From Lycium barbarum (Eukaryota; Streptophyta; Magnoliopsida; Solanales; Solanaceae), in contig NC_083343.1 in the NCBI RefSeq assembly GCF_019175385.1, positions 53,094,457 through 53,158,456 of the forward strand: a DNA stretch of 64,000 bases, given 5' to 3'. The translations under genes were made by a program, and so were the position numbers. Positions 31,880 to 44,154 of the stretch are shown piece after piece; the stretch's first letter is position 1; the number at the start of each line of letters is the position of its first letter. The notes under the pieces were generated by a model that had not been told where the DNA came from, ran no database searches, and saw only the letters and a list, made by a program, of their open reading frames with translations.

Positions 31880-32922
31880 TTTTGACATTCATGCGCCCCG
31901 TTATGTTTATTCCTTCTATTCATGGGTCCAGTTTTTTGTATACAGTTATTCATGCATTACATTCATTCATATATATATGTATATTGACCCGTGACCAGAA
32001 GGCATACGTATATAGGGTATGGAAAGGATTAGGCGTTATATATGCATTACCACCTGATCAGCTGGTGCACTATGATGACGATATGAGAATCAGGCTGCAA
32101 GTATCGCAACAATATATATGATTATGGCCGCAGAGAGGCCGATATGATATGAGAAAAGAGACAGGCGTTATATACGCGCATATATCAGGCGTTATATACG
32201 CACAAATATACAGATGTATGACCTTTATTGATAGGCATAAGCATGCATATTATGTGCCCACAGAGGCATTGTTAGATATACAGATTTATGCAGATACATG
32301 CAGATACTAGTTCATACAAGTACATGCAGTCAGTCATTTCAGCTTATGAGTTCAGATCTTATCCATGATTCCCATATGTCTATATATATGATGTTGCTCT
32401 TATGCTTTACATGCTCAGTACATTATCCGTACTGACTCCCTATTTCTCGGGGGGCTGCGTTCATGCACACAGGTACAGAGAGACAGATAGGTGGTCCGGC
32501 TCAGTAGGACCTCTAGATCTAGCAGTGGTCGGTACGCTCCATTTGATCCGTACCTACAGTTAGTTTTGGTATGCCCCTTTTGAGATGTGTATGCATATGG
32601 GTATGACGGGGCCCTATCTCGTCCTTTCTACAACTTTTGTTCCAGTAGAGGTCTGTAGATAGTAGTAGTAAGATGGTGTAGCCTTGTCGGATTCTATTCT
32701 TTTGTGTACAGTATGTGTAGCAGCCTAGCTGGCTTGCACTGTTCTTCCGAATGTTTTGTATATATGTATGCAGATTGTACAGAGTTCTGATATTTCCTTT
32801 TTATGAGATTAGTTTGTGTCATTCATGGGACTTTTATGTTCAGTATGTTTCAGATAAGTATTTAGGGGTGTTTGGTCGCTAGAGGTCAGACTCCCATCAC
32901 GGCTCATCGGGTTGGGTCGCGA
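31880..32922 (+). repeat. LTR fragment H (3' part of a chromovirus-type LTR)
   Basis: Contains the acceptor-like module (32415-32472, AG 32471-32472, 37 nt from branch-like A 32435) and ends in CTCCCATCACGG...GGGTTGGGTCGCG, close to the usual ...GGGTCGTGACA LTR end. No PBS follows, so it is cut at both ends. Upstream, GGCGTTATATACGC repeats (32030-32215) take the position of the tandem arrays of C and F. Confidence 0.7.
32415..32472 (+). promoter_or_regulatory. Conserved LTR acceptor-like module (fragment H)
   Basis: CAGTAC/GTACTG stem with TACTGAC, pyrimidine run, GGGGGG, and CACACAG|GTAC. It shows the module in yet another LTR type. Confidence 0.55.
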
Positions 32923-34227
32923 AAAAGACCTCGAAGACTACACTCTCTCACTTATCCTCATCAGTATCATAACCATGAAATATTAATCTATTATGGAAAT
33001 GAGTATGAATACGATGCAATGTAATATCAACAACCAATCCAACCCCAAGCAGTAACACACAGGGAACACAAGTAATATAAAAAATAAGGCTAAAAAATAA
33101 GCCACAATGGAATCGCAATTCTCATCCCTAGTCTCAATCAAGCATACCACCGCAATATCATAGTAATAACATATCACTAGTCATAAATACCCAATGTCTC
33201 AATGTGGTAACGAGCCAGTAAGTAAATAAATCAAGGTAAGTCAACAACACAATGAGGTGGCTAGCCCCCAAATCATACAACAAGGCCCAACCTAAGTCCA
33301 TATCAAACCTAACGTCATACTCGAAGGTTTACATCTTTTCTATAACACAAACTAACTATACATATGTTTTGCTAACCGAAGTCTAACCAGAAGGTCAGCC
33401 GTAGCTTACCTGGAAGGCCGAACAACAAACTCGAAGTGTCAATTGTGCGCCTTGCCTTTTCGTTACGCCTCAAGGTAACGAAATACTAGCCATATCCAAA
33501 TATAACAGTAGAATCAAGAAGAATCATCATTCAAACCTTACTTCTATTTAAGTCCCAAATCTTAACCCATGAAATGGGGTTTATGAACTAGAATGGAGAA
33601 ATTAGGGATTCTAAGCTTAAACATGAAATTCATACTCTAGGTGATCAATTCCCATCCATTAGAAGCTATAATAACTCATGAAATACTCAAATTCGGATTC
33701 AAGGTGAAACCCCCAGTTTTGGGTATAAACCCTAACTTTAAATCTCACAAATTGGCACTAATAATGAAGGAATCATGTTTATATAGTTACTACTCAACAA
33801 TTCCATGCTTAATCAAGTTTAATCCACCAACAAATCAAGGTTTTATAATTAACAACTTCCTCAAGAAAGAAACCCAAAATCCTCTCTTATTCTCCAAGTT
33901 CTATGGAGTTACTAGCATGAATCATTACTTTGGAAAGGTAATGAAAGAGATTGAGATTAGAAAACTTACCCTCAAGAGAAATCTGTCCAAACCTTCTTCA
34001 AATCGTCTCCAAGATGCTAAGGATATGCAATATAAGGAATGGAAGGGAATAAGGGTTTCCAAAGGCTTTTAAATCAGAAAACTGTCCATCAACCGCTTTT
34101 GCAGTTGCGTGGTCGCTTTTGCGCTTGCCCAATCGCTTTTGCGGTCACCAGACACTATAATTTTTCTAGTGTCTTCCAAACATGGAATCGACACTCCGAA
34201 CTGTCCCGAAACCTTTCGGACACAAAC
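32923..34227 (-). repeat. Old LTR-like sequence E, left part
   Basis: AT-rich, non-coding, interrupted by element D and resuming at 44155. Near 34095-34150 it has three copies of CGCTTTTGCG-type sequence about 20-25 bp apart. It contains CCGAAACCTTTCGGAC (34207-34222), a small inverted repeat. The ORF at 33641-34072 has no recognisable protein features. The left boundary with fragment H is uncertain. Confidence 0.5.
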
Positions 34228-35678
34228 TGTCACACCCTAATCTTACTAGGGTGTGATGGGCACCCGACCCCATATTCGGAGCCGAGTGAACCCGCTGACC
34301 CTTATTACACTCCTAATCTCTTAAATCACAAAATGAAATACATAGTAGGGGCTTTTAGAAACATTCCTTTCATCGTTCTCAAGGCAAGTAAATCTGTAAT
34401 CATGAGGAATCTGTAACATAATGCATAAGGACACATCGGCTGGTGGAGCCGCTTACAAGACTGACATTCTATACCGACGACTCTGTCATAGCACATTTGT
34501 ACCATATTTCAAATTATACTATTTTATATTCTGCCAAAAATCGGGCAGCATCTCCCCTGTTTATATGCCTAGCCTGAATTCCAATTCAGCAACCAACAAC
34601 ATCAACAACAATACCAATAGTATTAACATCATTTCCAATACCAACGTATGTCATAAAACAGCCCGCACACTGTTTCCTAAATTCCTCCACCAACCAATTT
34701 GTGGTATAACTATTTAATAATTTTATTTTCGTAAAGAAGCTGAAATTAATACCAATAACATTAATAACAACATCCTCCACATTTTACAAGTTAAATACAT
34801 TTATTATCATCCAAAATTTTCTTCAAGTTTCATTCCATAATTCACAACACCAACAAACGAATTTATCAGGCTATTCTCTCCGTGCTAATCCGTCGAAACT
34901 CTATATAAACTCGTTAACAATGAAAAGGAACCTTTTTCATACCTTAAGCATGCAGCCACCACTTTATCACTCTTCTCTTTGGTTGATTTTTAGCTCAAAT
35001 TGAAGACAACGCATCGTACAACACTTTTCCCTTCACGGGCTTTGGGATTCGGGGCTCTGATTTCGATCAAAATTGGTTTTTCTTCTCCAAGATTCTTTTA
35101 CTCTCTCTCCCCAGAATTTTATGGGCGTTCCTGGTCTTAAAATGAGGAGGAAGGACGAAATTTGCACTTATAAAGACATGGGTAATGGGCCTAACCCGGT
35201 TGGGCTCGGATTGGGCCTAGCCCACTGACATTTCTGCCTTAAAACGTCCATATCTCCTTATTCCGACGTCAACTGTGGACCCACGATCTATGGTTGGAAA
35301 GCTAATTAAATTATCGACAACTTCTATTTCTTGGTATTGTTCCCAATTCCAAACTTATAATACCGTTTTTGCCCCTCGAATTCAGATCACCCGAAAACGT
35401 TACTTAAAAATATTTGTTTGGAGGACTTCCACTTTGATTCGGCTCAAGGGTCCTTCTTGAGTTGTGTTCAACTTCACATATGTGCTTCATATAACTTGTC
35501 ATGTGTCCTAAAAAAAATCTCGACGCGTGGGCCCCACCTCAGCTTACGAGTAATCCGACGTACAAAAGTACGGAATACAACATTATCAACGTGAGTTTAA
35601 ATTATGTGGCAACAACATGATTGTCAATTTTGAGGAAGCGCGTGTCACGCTCATGCTCTGAAAATGCGGGGTATAATA
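34228..35678 (-). repeat. Element D 3' LTR (short form)
   Basis: TGTCACACCC...GGGGTATAATA (terminal CA changed to TA). In element orientation it has donor-like TTAAG|GTATG (GT 34941-34942) and box CTGCCAAAAATCGGGCAG (34541-34558). Relative to C it jumps from that box to the last ~330 bp of the LTR, so the second donor, the tandem array and the acceptor-like module are absent. CTTATAAAG at 35167-35175 could be a TATA box. Confidence 0.88.
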
Positions 35679-35715
35679 TTCTCCCCCCCTTTAAAAACAT
35701 TCGTCCTCGAATGTT
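35679..35715 (-). promoter_or_regulatory. Element D polypurine tract and adjacent hairpin
   Basis: The minus strand reads AAAGGGGGGGAGAA at the LTR border (35679-35692). 35696-35715 forms AACATTCG/CGAATGTT with loop TCCT. Confidence 0.85.
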
Positions 35716-38044
35716 CAAACTAGTTTTGTAGTCTGTCCATACTCCTATTCTCGGGTACATCCCGTTATCGGATCCTTCTTCCTTTGATGCGGTTATACCA
35801 TAATAAGCATGTTTGTTACTCCAATATCTTGTCAATATTTGCCCCCTTCATTGGAATATCGCTCAATTCTTTTATTCCTCACAAATTATTTTTAGTCCGA
35901 TCTTAAAAGATACCCTTCAATCACTCTATTCCTTTGCTGACTAACCCCTGGATCTTATTGAACTCGTTTCTACAAAAATTCTCGCTTAGAAATATATCTA
36001 TTCGTCATATCTAAGTGCGATTAGAATCTTTGCGTTATATTCACTGGCTTTCTCCTTATGAATCTTACCTTACGGTGTCTTCAAAACAAATCCACACTTC
36101 GATCTTCAATCCTTACTTTCAATTTTAAGCTTAATACGTTCCTTTCGTCAATTCCCTTAATGTCCATACTGAAATGTATAATGATAACGGCTGTATCATT
36201 TCCGTATAAATTTCATTTTTGTTTTAGGGCCTATACTTGTCATATCTTGGAGTTCGTCATTCCAATCTCTACACTTATACTTTCTTTACTCGCTTCCCCT
36301 CTTTTGGGTCTTACTTATGTCATTCGCCAATCCATTGCCTCACTTCCAATCTTGAATTCATGTATCCCTTTCCTCAATTCCCCTTTCATACCACATCATA
36401 TTCATGCTATTTCCCATAATTTATAGCAGCTGTAATTCACGTGCGAAGTCTTAACATACTCATCTTGTAGTAGCGTAATTCAGTGGTACAGCTAAGGTAA
36501 CAATCCAAATAAGGGATGCATTTTACTTAGCTCAATCGTTAATTATGGGTTAATGTCTACCTCTGCTCCACTTAACAACTCTGTCTCATGGGGATACTTA
36601 GAATACCAGTATGTCAAACCATCCGTACCCTCCATGTAGTGTCACTTATCCCATTCTTCAATAGTCAGCATTCGCTGGCAGCGTCATCTTCCCCTTTTCT
36701 TTTCCATCTCGCCCCCATGATCAACTCACAGTGACCATAACGTATTTCCCTTAACCGCCATCTGTCTTATCAGGGATTTAAGTCCCATGCGCAACTAATA
36801 CCCTTGTGCGTCATACTTTTTTTTATTCTTGTATCGTACTCAGCATTGATTTCAACGACAATCATAATCATATCTTTACTTGGCATTGATGATATCCTTA
36901 CTTTATCGCCTTATTGTCATGTGGGGAACTCGCAACTCATAGCCACATGTCTCTTCCCAGCTTATTCCTTTAGGTACTTTATCTGTCCTGTCTTAGTATA
37001 GGGTATCCATAGGAGACGCATCCTCCTTTTTCCATAATATAACTACTCCTTAAGTTTTTGTACTTCACATATTTCCTTTTCCTTCTATACACATACTTAC
37101 TCCATTTTATAATTAATCCTTTATTCTTCGCACAAGGGACCTTATTCTTAACTCCGTACTGCTTTGTCCTTCAAAATATATTACTTCTATACAATCCATT
37201 CTTCGCTTTCCCACACTCATCCTACTCATTCCCTCTCATATTTATTATGCTGATCCTTTCCTAACAAGGTCTCATAAACTTTCCTATCCACTGGTTCATG
37301 GCTCGCTTATTGGTTTCACACTTGCATTCACTTTCTATTCATGTAGGACATGTCACCTATTTAGTCGTCTCCTCGCTATACTTTATTTAATTTGCATTAT
37401 AGTTCTTGCTACGTTCTCACCTTTAATTGGAATACTTATAAGGGCATCCATTTCCGATGCTTACTCTTCCGGTTCTCATTTTGACATGTCTTTGTCTTTT
37501 ATGACTAACAGCGTTATTAACCTTTTCTAATTTACTGTGCCGATTCATCACCCTCATTCTTTCCTTGGTGCGTAATCGATTTCCTACCGCCGGTTTATTA
37601 AAGCATACTTCTTACTCATATGGTTAGAGATTCGCAGTTACCTCCACCCTAAATATTCTCCCTTTTCCTTCGATCAAGCCGTTAGTATCTTTAATTTTCC
37701 TTAGGGTCCTCATTCCTCGAGTAGCTTTCTCCTCTTGTTATTTGTGGTATCAACTCCGAAGTTTGTAAAATATCCTGCTATACGCGCGAATCGGTTCCAT
37801 TCCTAAGTCACTCTCTAGGAAGGCTTCTCTCTGTTCGAGGCAACCACGCCAACCTGGCTGCGCATTTTTCCTTTTGTAAATATATCCTTCAAGAATTGGA
37901 AATCTATAAACATCATCGCAAGGCCTAACCATACTTCTTTTTACTTTCCATTTCTCCTCATGGTTAGGTCTGAACTCCAACGGAGAGGGCGTGTCAAGGG
38001 TGTTCGATTTCACGCCCCTGAAGATAAGAATCAAACGTGGGCTG

Positions 38045-38263
38045 TCGTATGTTCATACTCCGCTGCAGAATGGGGTGTCTTGAAAGAACCGCTGACATAT
38101 AGTTATAGTTGAAATGGCTTTAACTTCGCTGACAAATAATGGAGTACCAAAGCATCTATGGGTTGAAGCATTCCCTACTGCAGTGCATTTAATCAACGGA
38201 TTGCCATTTTCTTTCATCAACATGCAATCTCCCTTTTCTTCTCTTTATGGTCATGATACTTTT
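38045..38263 (+). pseudogene. Captured Ty1/copia integrase fragment
   Basis: One continuous frame of about 73 codons on the + strand, antisense to element D, reads in order VHTPLQNGV, KNR, then EMALTSLTNNGVPKHLWVEA, AVHLINGLP, SPFSSLYGH. This is the end of the copia integrase core (the QNG...K/R-H region and the GVP..LW.EA..TA..LINR-P...SP...L.G region). Two TGA stops stand where Arg codons (CGA) would be expected, and a TAG ends it at 38264. The surrounding sequence has no further copia domains, so it is a fragment of a foreign element type. Confidence 0.82.
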
Positions 38264-39051
38264 TAGGGGGAGATCACTACTCTTTCTGAGACATCTGATT
38301 AGGTTACTTTAAGAAATATTCAGGGCACAATTCGGATAGTACAGTTCAAGGTGCCAATAATTCACCTTCGAACATCATTCTATCTCTGTTTGACGCCTCA
38401 AGCGAGCACGTTATGGCCTTAAACAAGTACCCAACCTATACAAAAGGCTATAGCTATCCACTATAGGAGCTTTCTCTTACAATCCCTTATTTAGTATATC
38501 ACGAAATCATGAAGCGAACTCGTTCCATTTAATATCTTCTTTTATCTAAATTCATTTATTCCATACTACCACACCTTATTCCCTTTACTTACCATCTACT
38601 CACTTTCTTTCTTTTCCCATTATTGTTGCATTATGATCTTCCAATCTTAACTTGTAGTGGAAACAACATCAACTTACCTTGTAACGTTCGTACCATATCT
38701 TTTGTTTTGTCCCTTAAACTCTGTTATCCTGTTTAATCAATGCCTTCCATACACCATAAGGTTGGTTGCCGGGATACATATACCCACTGATATAGCCATG
38801 TATAGGATATCACATACATAAGCATATATATAATTACTACCATCTCGCTTACAAAATATTTCCAACACTATTCAAGCTCACCCTAATTCTAGAGCTGTGA
38901 TGCACCTTCTTTCTCTTCACCGGTCTAGTTCGCCTCACCCTACATGACCTTTTTAATATTTCTAACCACTCCGCACACTCTAATTTTCCTTTAGATTACA
39001 TTAGCTTTTCACTTTTCTCTTATGTCCGAATTTACAGATTTTTTTTAGGGC

Positions 39052-39154
39052 ACTTCCCAGGGGGTCACCCATCCTAAGATTTCTCTCACCCCAGCACGCT
39101 TAACCTCAAAACTCAAATGAAATTCGGTGCATTAATGCTGATATAATCATATCC
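39052..39154 (-). ncRNA. 5S rRNA-like domain in element D
   Basis: On the minus strand: GGATATGATTATATCAGCAT, TAATGCACCGAAT, GAGGTTAAGCGTGCTGGGGT, GAGAG, AGGATGGGTGACCCCCTGGG, AAGT. This copy is the closest to plant 5S (TAATGCACCG and the GGTGAGAG stretch are retained). The 3' end of 5S is missing. It is sense to element D. Confidence 0.85.
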
Positions 39155-39985
39155 ACCTCCCCACATGACCTTCATTACATGATCTAGAGCAAGTGGAAGT
39201 CTTAACAGATTCCGAGACATTCTCGTAACACATCTCTCCTTTAACAATTACTATTTTAGCCTTTTCAATCCCCAATGTTCACCATTTCACTTATGTGTAT
39301 GGCTACCTTTCACCTTGGATTTCCAAATTCCTAATGGTAGGGAACACACCTTCGTCGCCGTTACTAATAAGTACTCGGGTATCATCCTGTTTAGATTCCC
39401 ACTCACCATTCTTGCATAATAATCTATAGCAAAACTGATTGTTGACTTTCCCTGAATTCCCCAACAGACCTTGCTCCTACTAAACCTCGAATGTTATCCA
39501 TTTTAATTCTTCGGACTACTAACCGTCTTTCTCGCAACCGTTCTTCATTCCATGCCAAATCCATAACCCTTTTGAAACAACGCACCTCACTTGTTGTCTA
39601 TTTACAATATTTCCTTCCCACGCTTCCTCTTGTTCGGCGTACCTAACAAAATGACCTGATTTTGAAAAATTCTGACGGAGTCTCCGTTACAATTCTCATT
39701 ACCCAAATCTGTATGCAGCAAATACCAATAATGCCTCACAGGGCATGTATGTGTATATACGACATATCCCAGCAACCAAGGGCTCCCAATTTCAGATAAA
39801 AGAACAAATATATCAAAACTTACCTCTGTGACTTCACATGTCGTTACTCACTTTCTCCCGTCGATACTATACTTCTGCTAAATTCAAAAGTTAGCATAGG
39901 GGATCTCATTTCCTATGACTTGGCTCTATCGCACGATCTAAGACAGAAAGAAGGTCAATGATCCCTAAATGCCCTGTAGCCTCCT

Positions 39986-40019
39986 GTTTATAAATGTGGC
40001 CGGCTTCACACCCATAAAC
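39986..40019 (-). promoter_or_regulatory. Leader hairpin with palindromic loop GCCGGC (element D)
   Basis: GTTTAT/ATAAAC, an inner GGTGTG/CACATT stem with wobble pairs, and the loop AAGCCGGC on the RNA strand. The self-complementary hexamer (39999-40004) differs from those of A and C. Confidence 0.65.
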
Positions 40020-40065
40020 AGGACTCTACTGGACACGACTTTGTAGACAACTCCTTGGACGACCT

Positions 40066-40077
40066 GCTCTAATACCA
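40066..40077 (-). promoter_or_regulatory. Element D primer-binding site
   Basis: The minus strand reads TGGTATTAGAGC, one mismatch to the initiator tRNA-Met PBS, three bases inside the 5' LTR. Confidence 0.9.
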
Positions 40078-40080
40078 CTT

Positions 40081-43000
40081 TGTCACACCCTAATCTTACT
40101 AGGGTGTGATGGGCACCCGACCCCATATTCGGAGCCGAGCGAACCCGCTGACCTTTATTACACTCCTAATCTCTTAAATCACAAAATGAAATACATAGTA
40201 GGGGCTTTTAGATACATTCCTTTCATCGTTCTCAAAGTAAAGTAAATCTGTAATCATGAGGAATCTGTAACATAATGCATAAGGACACATCGGCTGGTGG
40301 AGCCGCTTACAAGACTGACATTCTATACCCACGACTCTGTCATCGCACATTTGTACAATATTTCAAATTATACTATTTTATATTCTGCCAAAAATCGGGC
40401 AGCATCTCCCCTGTTTATATGCCTAGCCCGAATTCCAATTCAGCAACCAACAACATCAACAACAATACCAATAGTATTAATGTCACGACCCAACTAGGGC
40501 CCGTGACGGGTACCCGATACTTGTACCGAGCACCTCTTATCTCGTATCGTATTCTTATTACTAAGTGGGCCGTATGAACATCACCGTACTTTTTTTTTTC
40601 TGCTTAACATTAACATTAGTAGCATAATTATAAACATAGGCTAGCAAACTTTACTAGCACATTACACAGCGACGAGGACCATCAAAAGTACAAAACATCT
40701 AACTGTACATATCTGTCTACGAGCCTCTAAACATAGTACACATATACATAGGAAGGGCCGAGTACTGCCGTGCCCGAACATATATACACAAAATAGTACC
40801 AAGGAACTAAGGCTCCAGAACAACTGGAGCGCTACTACAATACTGGTGATGAAGCTCCTAGGAGTCAAGTCTGTCTACCTGATATATGCTTATATACATA
40901 TATCATATAAGCATGCAGGAGAGCCCAAGGAAAATCATGTATCCATCGGAGTGACGTAAGGTCGGTAACCTCCGATTACATTATGGAACAACCGTGATCG
41001 CTTCGTCTCGCCTTGAAGGAACGAGTATTTTAAGGCGAGACTATCAACAAGGAATAGCATCAGAAGTAAACATAGTATGAAACCAGGGGCATCATAGACA
41101 TCAATTCATGTTTGGAAATCTTTAGAAAATAGTGTCATGACCAAGGAATAGAATTAAAGATCAAGAACTTGTTGGACACTTTCATACTCATATTGAATCC
41201 TTAGCTTACGACTCTTAGTCATGGAATCATTCTTGTCATACTTATCATAGACGTATTCTCTTCCTTAGCATCATCGTTATCATAGTCATCATAGACATAT
41301 TTCCATTAGAATGGTACAGTACTTGTCGTTTGATAATCGGGATAAGGATCAAAAGTCTCCTTTGGATTCTGCTTCAAAATAAGTCAAGCGAAACAATAAG
41401 GAAAATCCGGGAACAATGGGCCCACCTCGGGCCGAATGAGGTAGCGTACACAATTTGCATATGTTACATGTCATGGCGTTACTTGTGAGGGTTTTAAGGT
41501 AGTCGGGTCCTATTTATGCAAGTTCTAGAGGTTTAGGAAGTTTTTCCAACATTTCACACAATTTTTAATTCAATTCTTCTGAATGAAAAAGGGATAACTT
41601 TAGGTGTGGATTCCGGAGAATAGAGTTGTCCCCGAGGTTCATATCCAACATATTACGTCTAAGACATGCCATAGAAGGAAGGGTGAAGCCTTACATACCT
41701 CTTTCCGCTCCTTATGCTATTCCAAATTCAAGTTGCAAATCCGCCACAATCTACAAATTGGTCATATTTACCAAACTTTGGTTAGAGCATTTAGAATTGG
41801 AATCTTAAGATAATACTTGGCTACCGAAATTCCGGCAGCATTTCCCCTGTAAATACTCCATCCCACCAAGTTCAACTTGGCCAATTTCAATCAACAACAA
41901 TCCCGGGAATTCAACCCGGCCAAACTATCAACATAATGTCAACAACCATACTAAAATTTTCCATATTCAATCCAAGATACATTATAATAACTCAATCAAT
42001 ATACTACTTCCTTCAAAACCTTCCAACTCCAATAAAAACAATAACAACCTTATAATATATGTTCCAACAATACCATACTAATATCATTGTCTTCCATACA
42101 TGTAAGAACATAGTATTCAATTTACATAAACTTCAACCACAAGTCTTCAATTTCCATAATTTCTCTAAGATCATTAAGCTTTGTATTAGCAATATAGAAT
42201 CCACATAACAACAACCAATACACTAAATAAAATTAACTCATTTTCCTCCACACCACACCACAACTACACGGCCAACATCATGCATACACAACTACAACCT
42301 CTCCAAAATCATTCAACTTCCATTATCAACATAGCATCCACAACAATAACAACCAAACACTAGATAGAATAATTAAAACATGATTCATACACACACATAG
42401 GCATGCACGGCCACACACCTATATTCTTGTTCTTCATGAATTTCACTCATTTTTACACACTACAACATGCACAACATCCATAACATATAAGAAAAGGATG
42501 AATCCTTACCTTCTTCTTTGATTCTCCAACTTGCTTGAATTTCCAACTTATGAATTTGTGTTTTTCTTGCTTCAATAACAACTCTACTTTGTTAAGGACC
42601 TCCACTTGGTAGAAAATGATTTTGAAGGAATTTTTGTCAATTTTCTTGTTGATTTTTGCACTTGGCCGAAATGGCCCTTGAAGCTTCTTCTTTCTCTTTT
42701 TTTTTTTTCCAAGTCTTGAAACTTCTAGAGAGCAACATGAAGAACATGACTAATTTGGCTTATTTATTCATTTCCCACATGGGCCTTGGCCCATTAAGAA
42801 AGGGTTGGATGGCTAACATGGCCCAATTCAACACAAGCCCATTTTTTTGTTTTATTTTTGCACTTCATGACAAATTTTAATTTTTTCAAATTTCCAAATT
42901 TGCCCTTCGTCTTCCTCCATAATTCCACGAGTCATATTGCGAATTCCCCTTTATGCCCTTAACCTTTCTTAATATTCCCACTTCAAAATTTTCATAACCA

Positions 43001-44154
43001 ACTCATGTGCTTAACAAAATAAAAATAAAGCCTCGCTTGTCATTTTCCCGCAGTTACCTTGAATTGTCCGAGCGCCCAAAAATGCGGGATATAACAATTA
43101 ACATCATTTCCAATACCAACGTATGTCATAAAATAGCCCGCACACTGTTTCCTAAATTCCTCCACCAACCAATTTGTGGTATAACTATTTAATAATTTTA
43201 TTTCCGTAAAGAAGCTGAAATTAATACCAATAACATTAATAACAACATACACCACATTTTACAAGTTAAATACATTTATTATCATCCAAAATTTTCTTCA
43301 AGTTTCATTCCATAATTCACAACACCAACAAACAAATTTATCAGGCTATTCTCTCCGTGCTAATCCGTCGAAACTCTAAATAAACTCGTTAACAATGAAA
43401 AGGAACCTTTTTCATACCTTAATCATGCAGCCACCACGTTATCACTCTTCTCCTTGGTTGATTTTTAGCCCAAATTGAAGACAACGCAGCGTACAACACT
43501 TTTCCTTTCACGGGCTTTGGGATTCAGGGCTCAGATTTCGATCAAAATTGGTTTTTCTTCTCCAAGACTCTTTTTCTATCTCTCCCCAGAATTTTATGGG
43601 CGTTCCTGGTCTTAAAATGAGGAGGAAGGCCGAAATTTGAACTTATAAAGACCTGGGTAATGGGCCTAACCCGGTTGGGCTCGGATTGGGCCTAGTCCAC
43701 TGACCTTTTTGCCTTAAAACGTCCATATCTCCTTATTCCGACGTCACCTGTGGACCCACGACCTATGGTTGGAAAGATAATTAAATTATCTACAACTTAT
43801 ATTTCTTGGTATTGTTCCAAATTCCAAACTTATAATACCGGTTTTGCCCCTCGAATTCAGATCACCCGAAAACGTTACTTAAAAATATTTGTTTGGAGGA
43901 CTTCCACTTCGATTCGGCTCAAGGGTCCTTTTTGAGTTATGTTCAACTTCACATATGTGCTTCATATAACTTGTCATGTGTCCTAAAAAAAAATCTAGAC
44001 ATGTGGGCCCCACCTCAGCTTACGAGTAATCCGACGTACAAAAGTACGGAATACAACATTATCAACGTGAGTTTAAATTATGTGGCAACAACATGATTGT
44101 CAATTTTGAGGAAGCGCGTGTCACGCTCATGCTCTGAAAATGCGGGGTATAACA
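40081..44154 (-). repeat. Element D 5' LTR, interrupted by a solo LTR
   Basis: Segments 40081-40480 and 43102-44154 together match 34228-35678. Donor-like TTAAG|GTATG has its GT at 43416-43417. It ends GGGGTATAACA with the terminal CA intact. Confidence 0.9.
40481..43096 (-). mobile_element. Solo LTR of another chromovirus-type element
   Basis: 2616 bp, TGTCACGACCC...GGGATATAACA, flanked by a perfect duplication ATTAA (40476-40480, 43097-43101) with no internal region, PBS or polypurine tract. This is the product of recombination between two LTRs. Orientation is by likeness to A and G: donor-like sites AAG|GTAAGGATT (GT 42508-42509) and GAG|GTATGTAAGG (GT 41697-41698) and box TACCGAAATTCCGGCA (41822-41837). 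The acceptor-like module is missing; in its place is TGCTTATAT...ATATAAGCA (40889-40915), a 9-bp inverted repeat. Confidence 0.9.

Larger units (their letters stand above)
35716..40065 (-). other. Element D internal non-coding region
   Basis: About 4.35 kb, strongly pyrimidine-rich on the given strand and hence purine-rich in element sense, without gag or pol frames. 39040-39500 matches the 19370-19815 block of element C in sense orientation, and 39905-40065 is the shared leader. A copia-like fragment at 38045-38263 and the 5S-like domain are listed separately. Confidence 0.8.
34228..44154 (-). mobile_element. Element D: large non-coding LTR element (LARD-like)
   Basis: 3' LTR 34228-35678, internal 35679-40080, 5' LTR 40081-44154 (about 1453 bp after removing the solo LTR and its duplication). 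PBS 40066-40077 and polypurine tract 35679-35692 show minus orientation. Flanks CAAAC (34223-34227) and CAATC (44155-44159) are a duplication with one mismatch. The internal region lacks gag-pol but has the shared leader, a 5S-like domain and a captured copia integrase piece. Its LTR ends match C and F (GGGTGTGACA), while the LTR is less than half as long. Confidence 0.92.

Noticed and set aside
33641..34072. ORF of 143 codons as a possible host gene
   Set aside because: Low-complexity composition, no domain, and the sequence continues as LTR-like element E across D; no promoter or intron evidence.
36058..37264. Series of hydrophobic ORFs on the + strand of the D interior
   Set aside because: They are translations of the pyrimidine-rich strand opposite to element sense; Ser/Leu/Phe/Tyr-rich composition follows from base bias.
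40481..43096. Part of element D or a second full element
   Set aside because: Perfect ATTAA duplication on both sides and no internal region show a solo LTR inserted into the D LTR.
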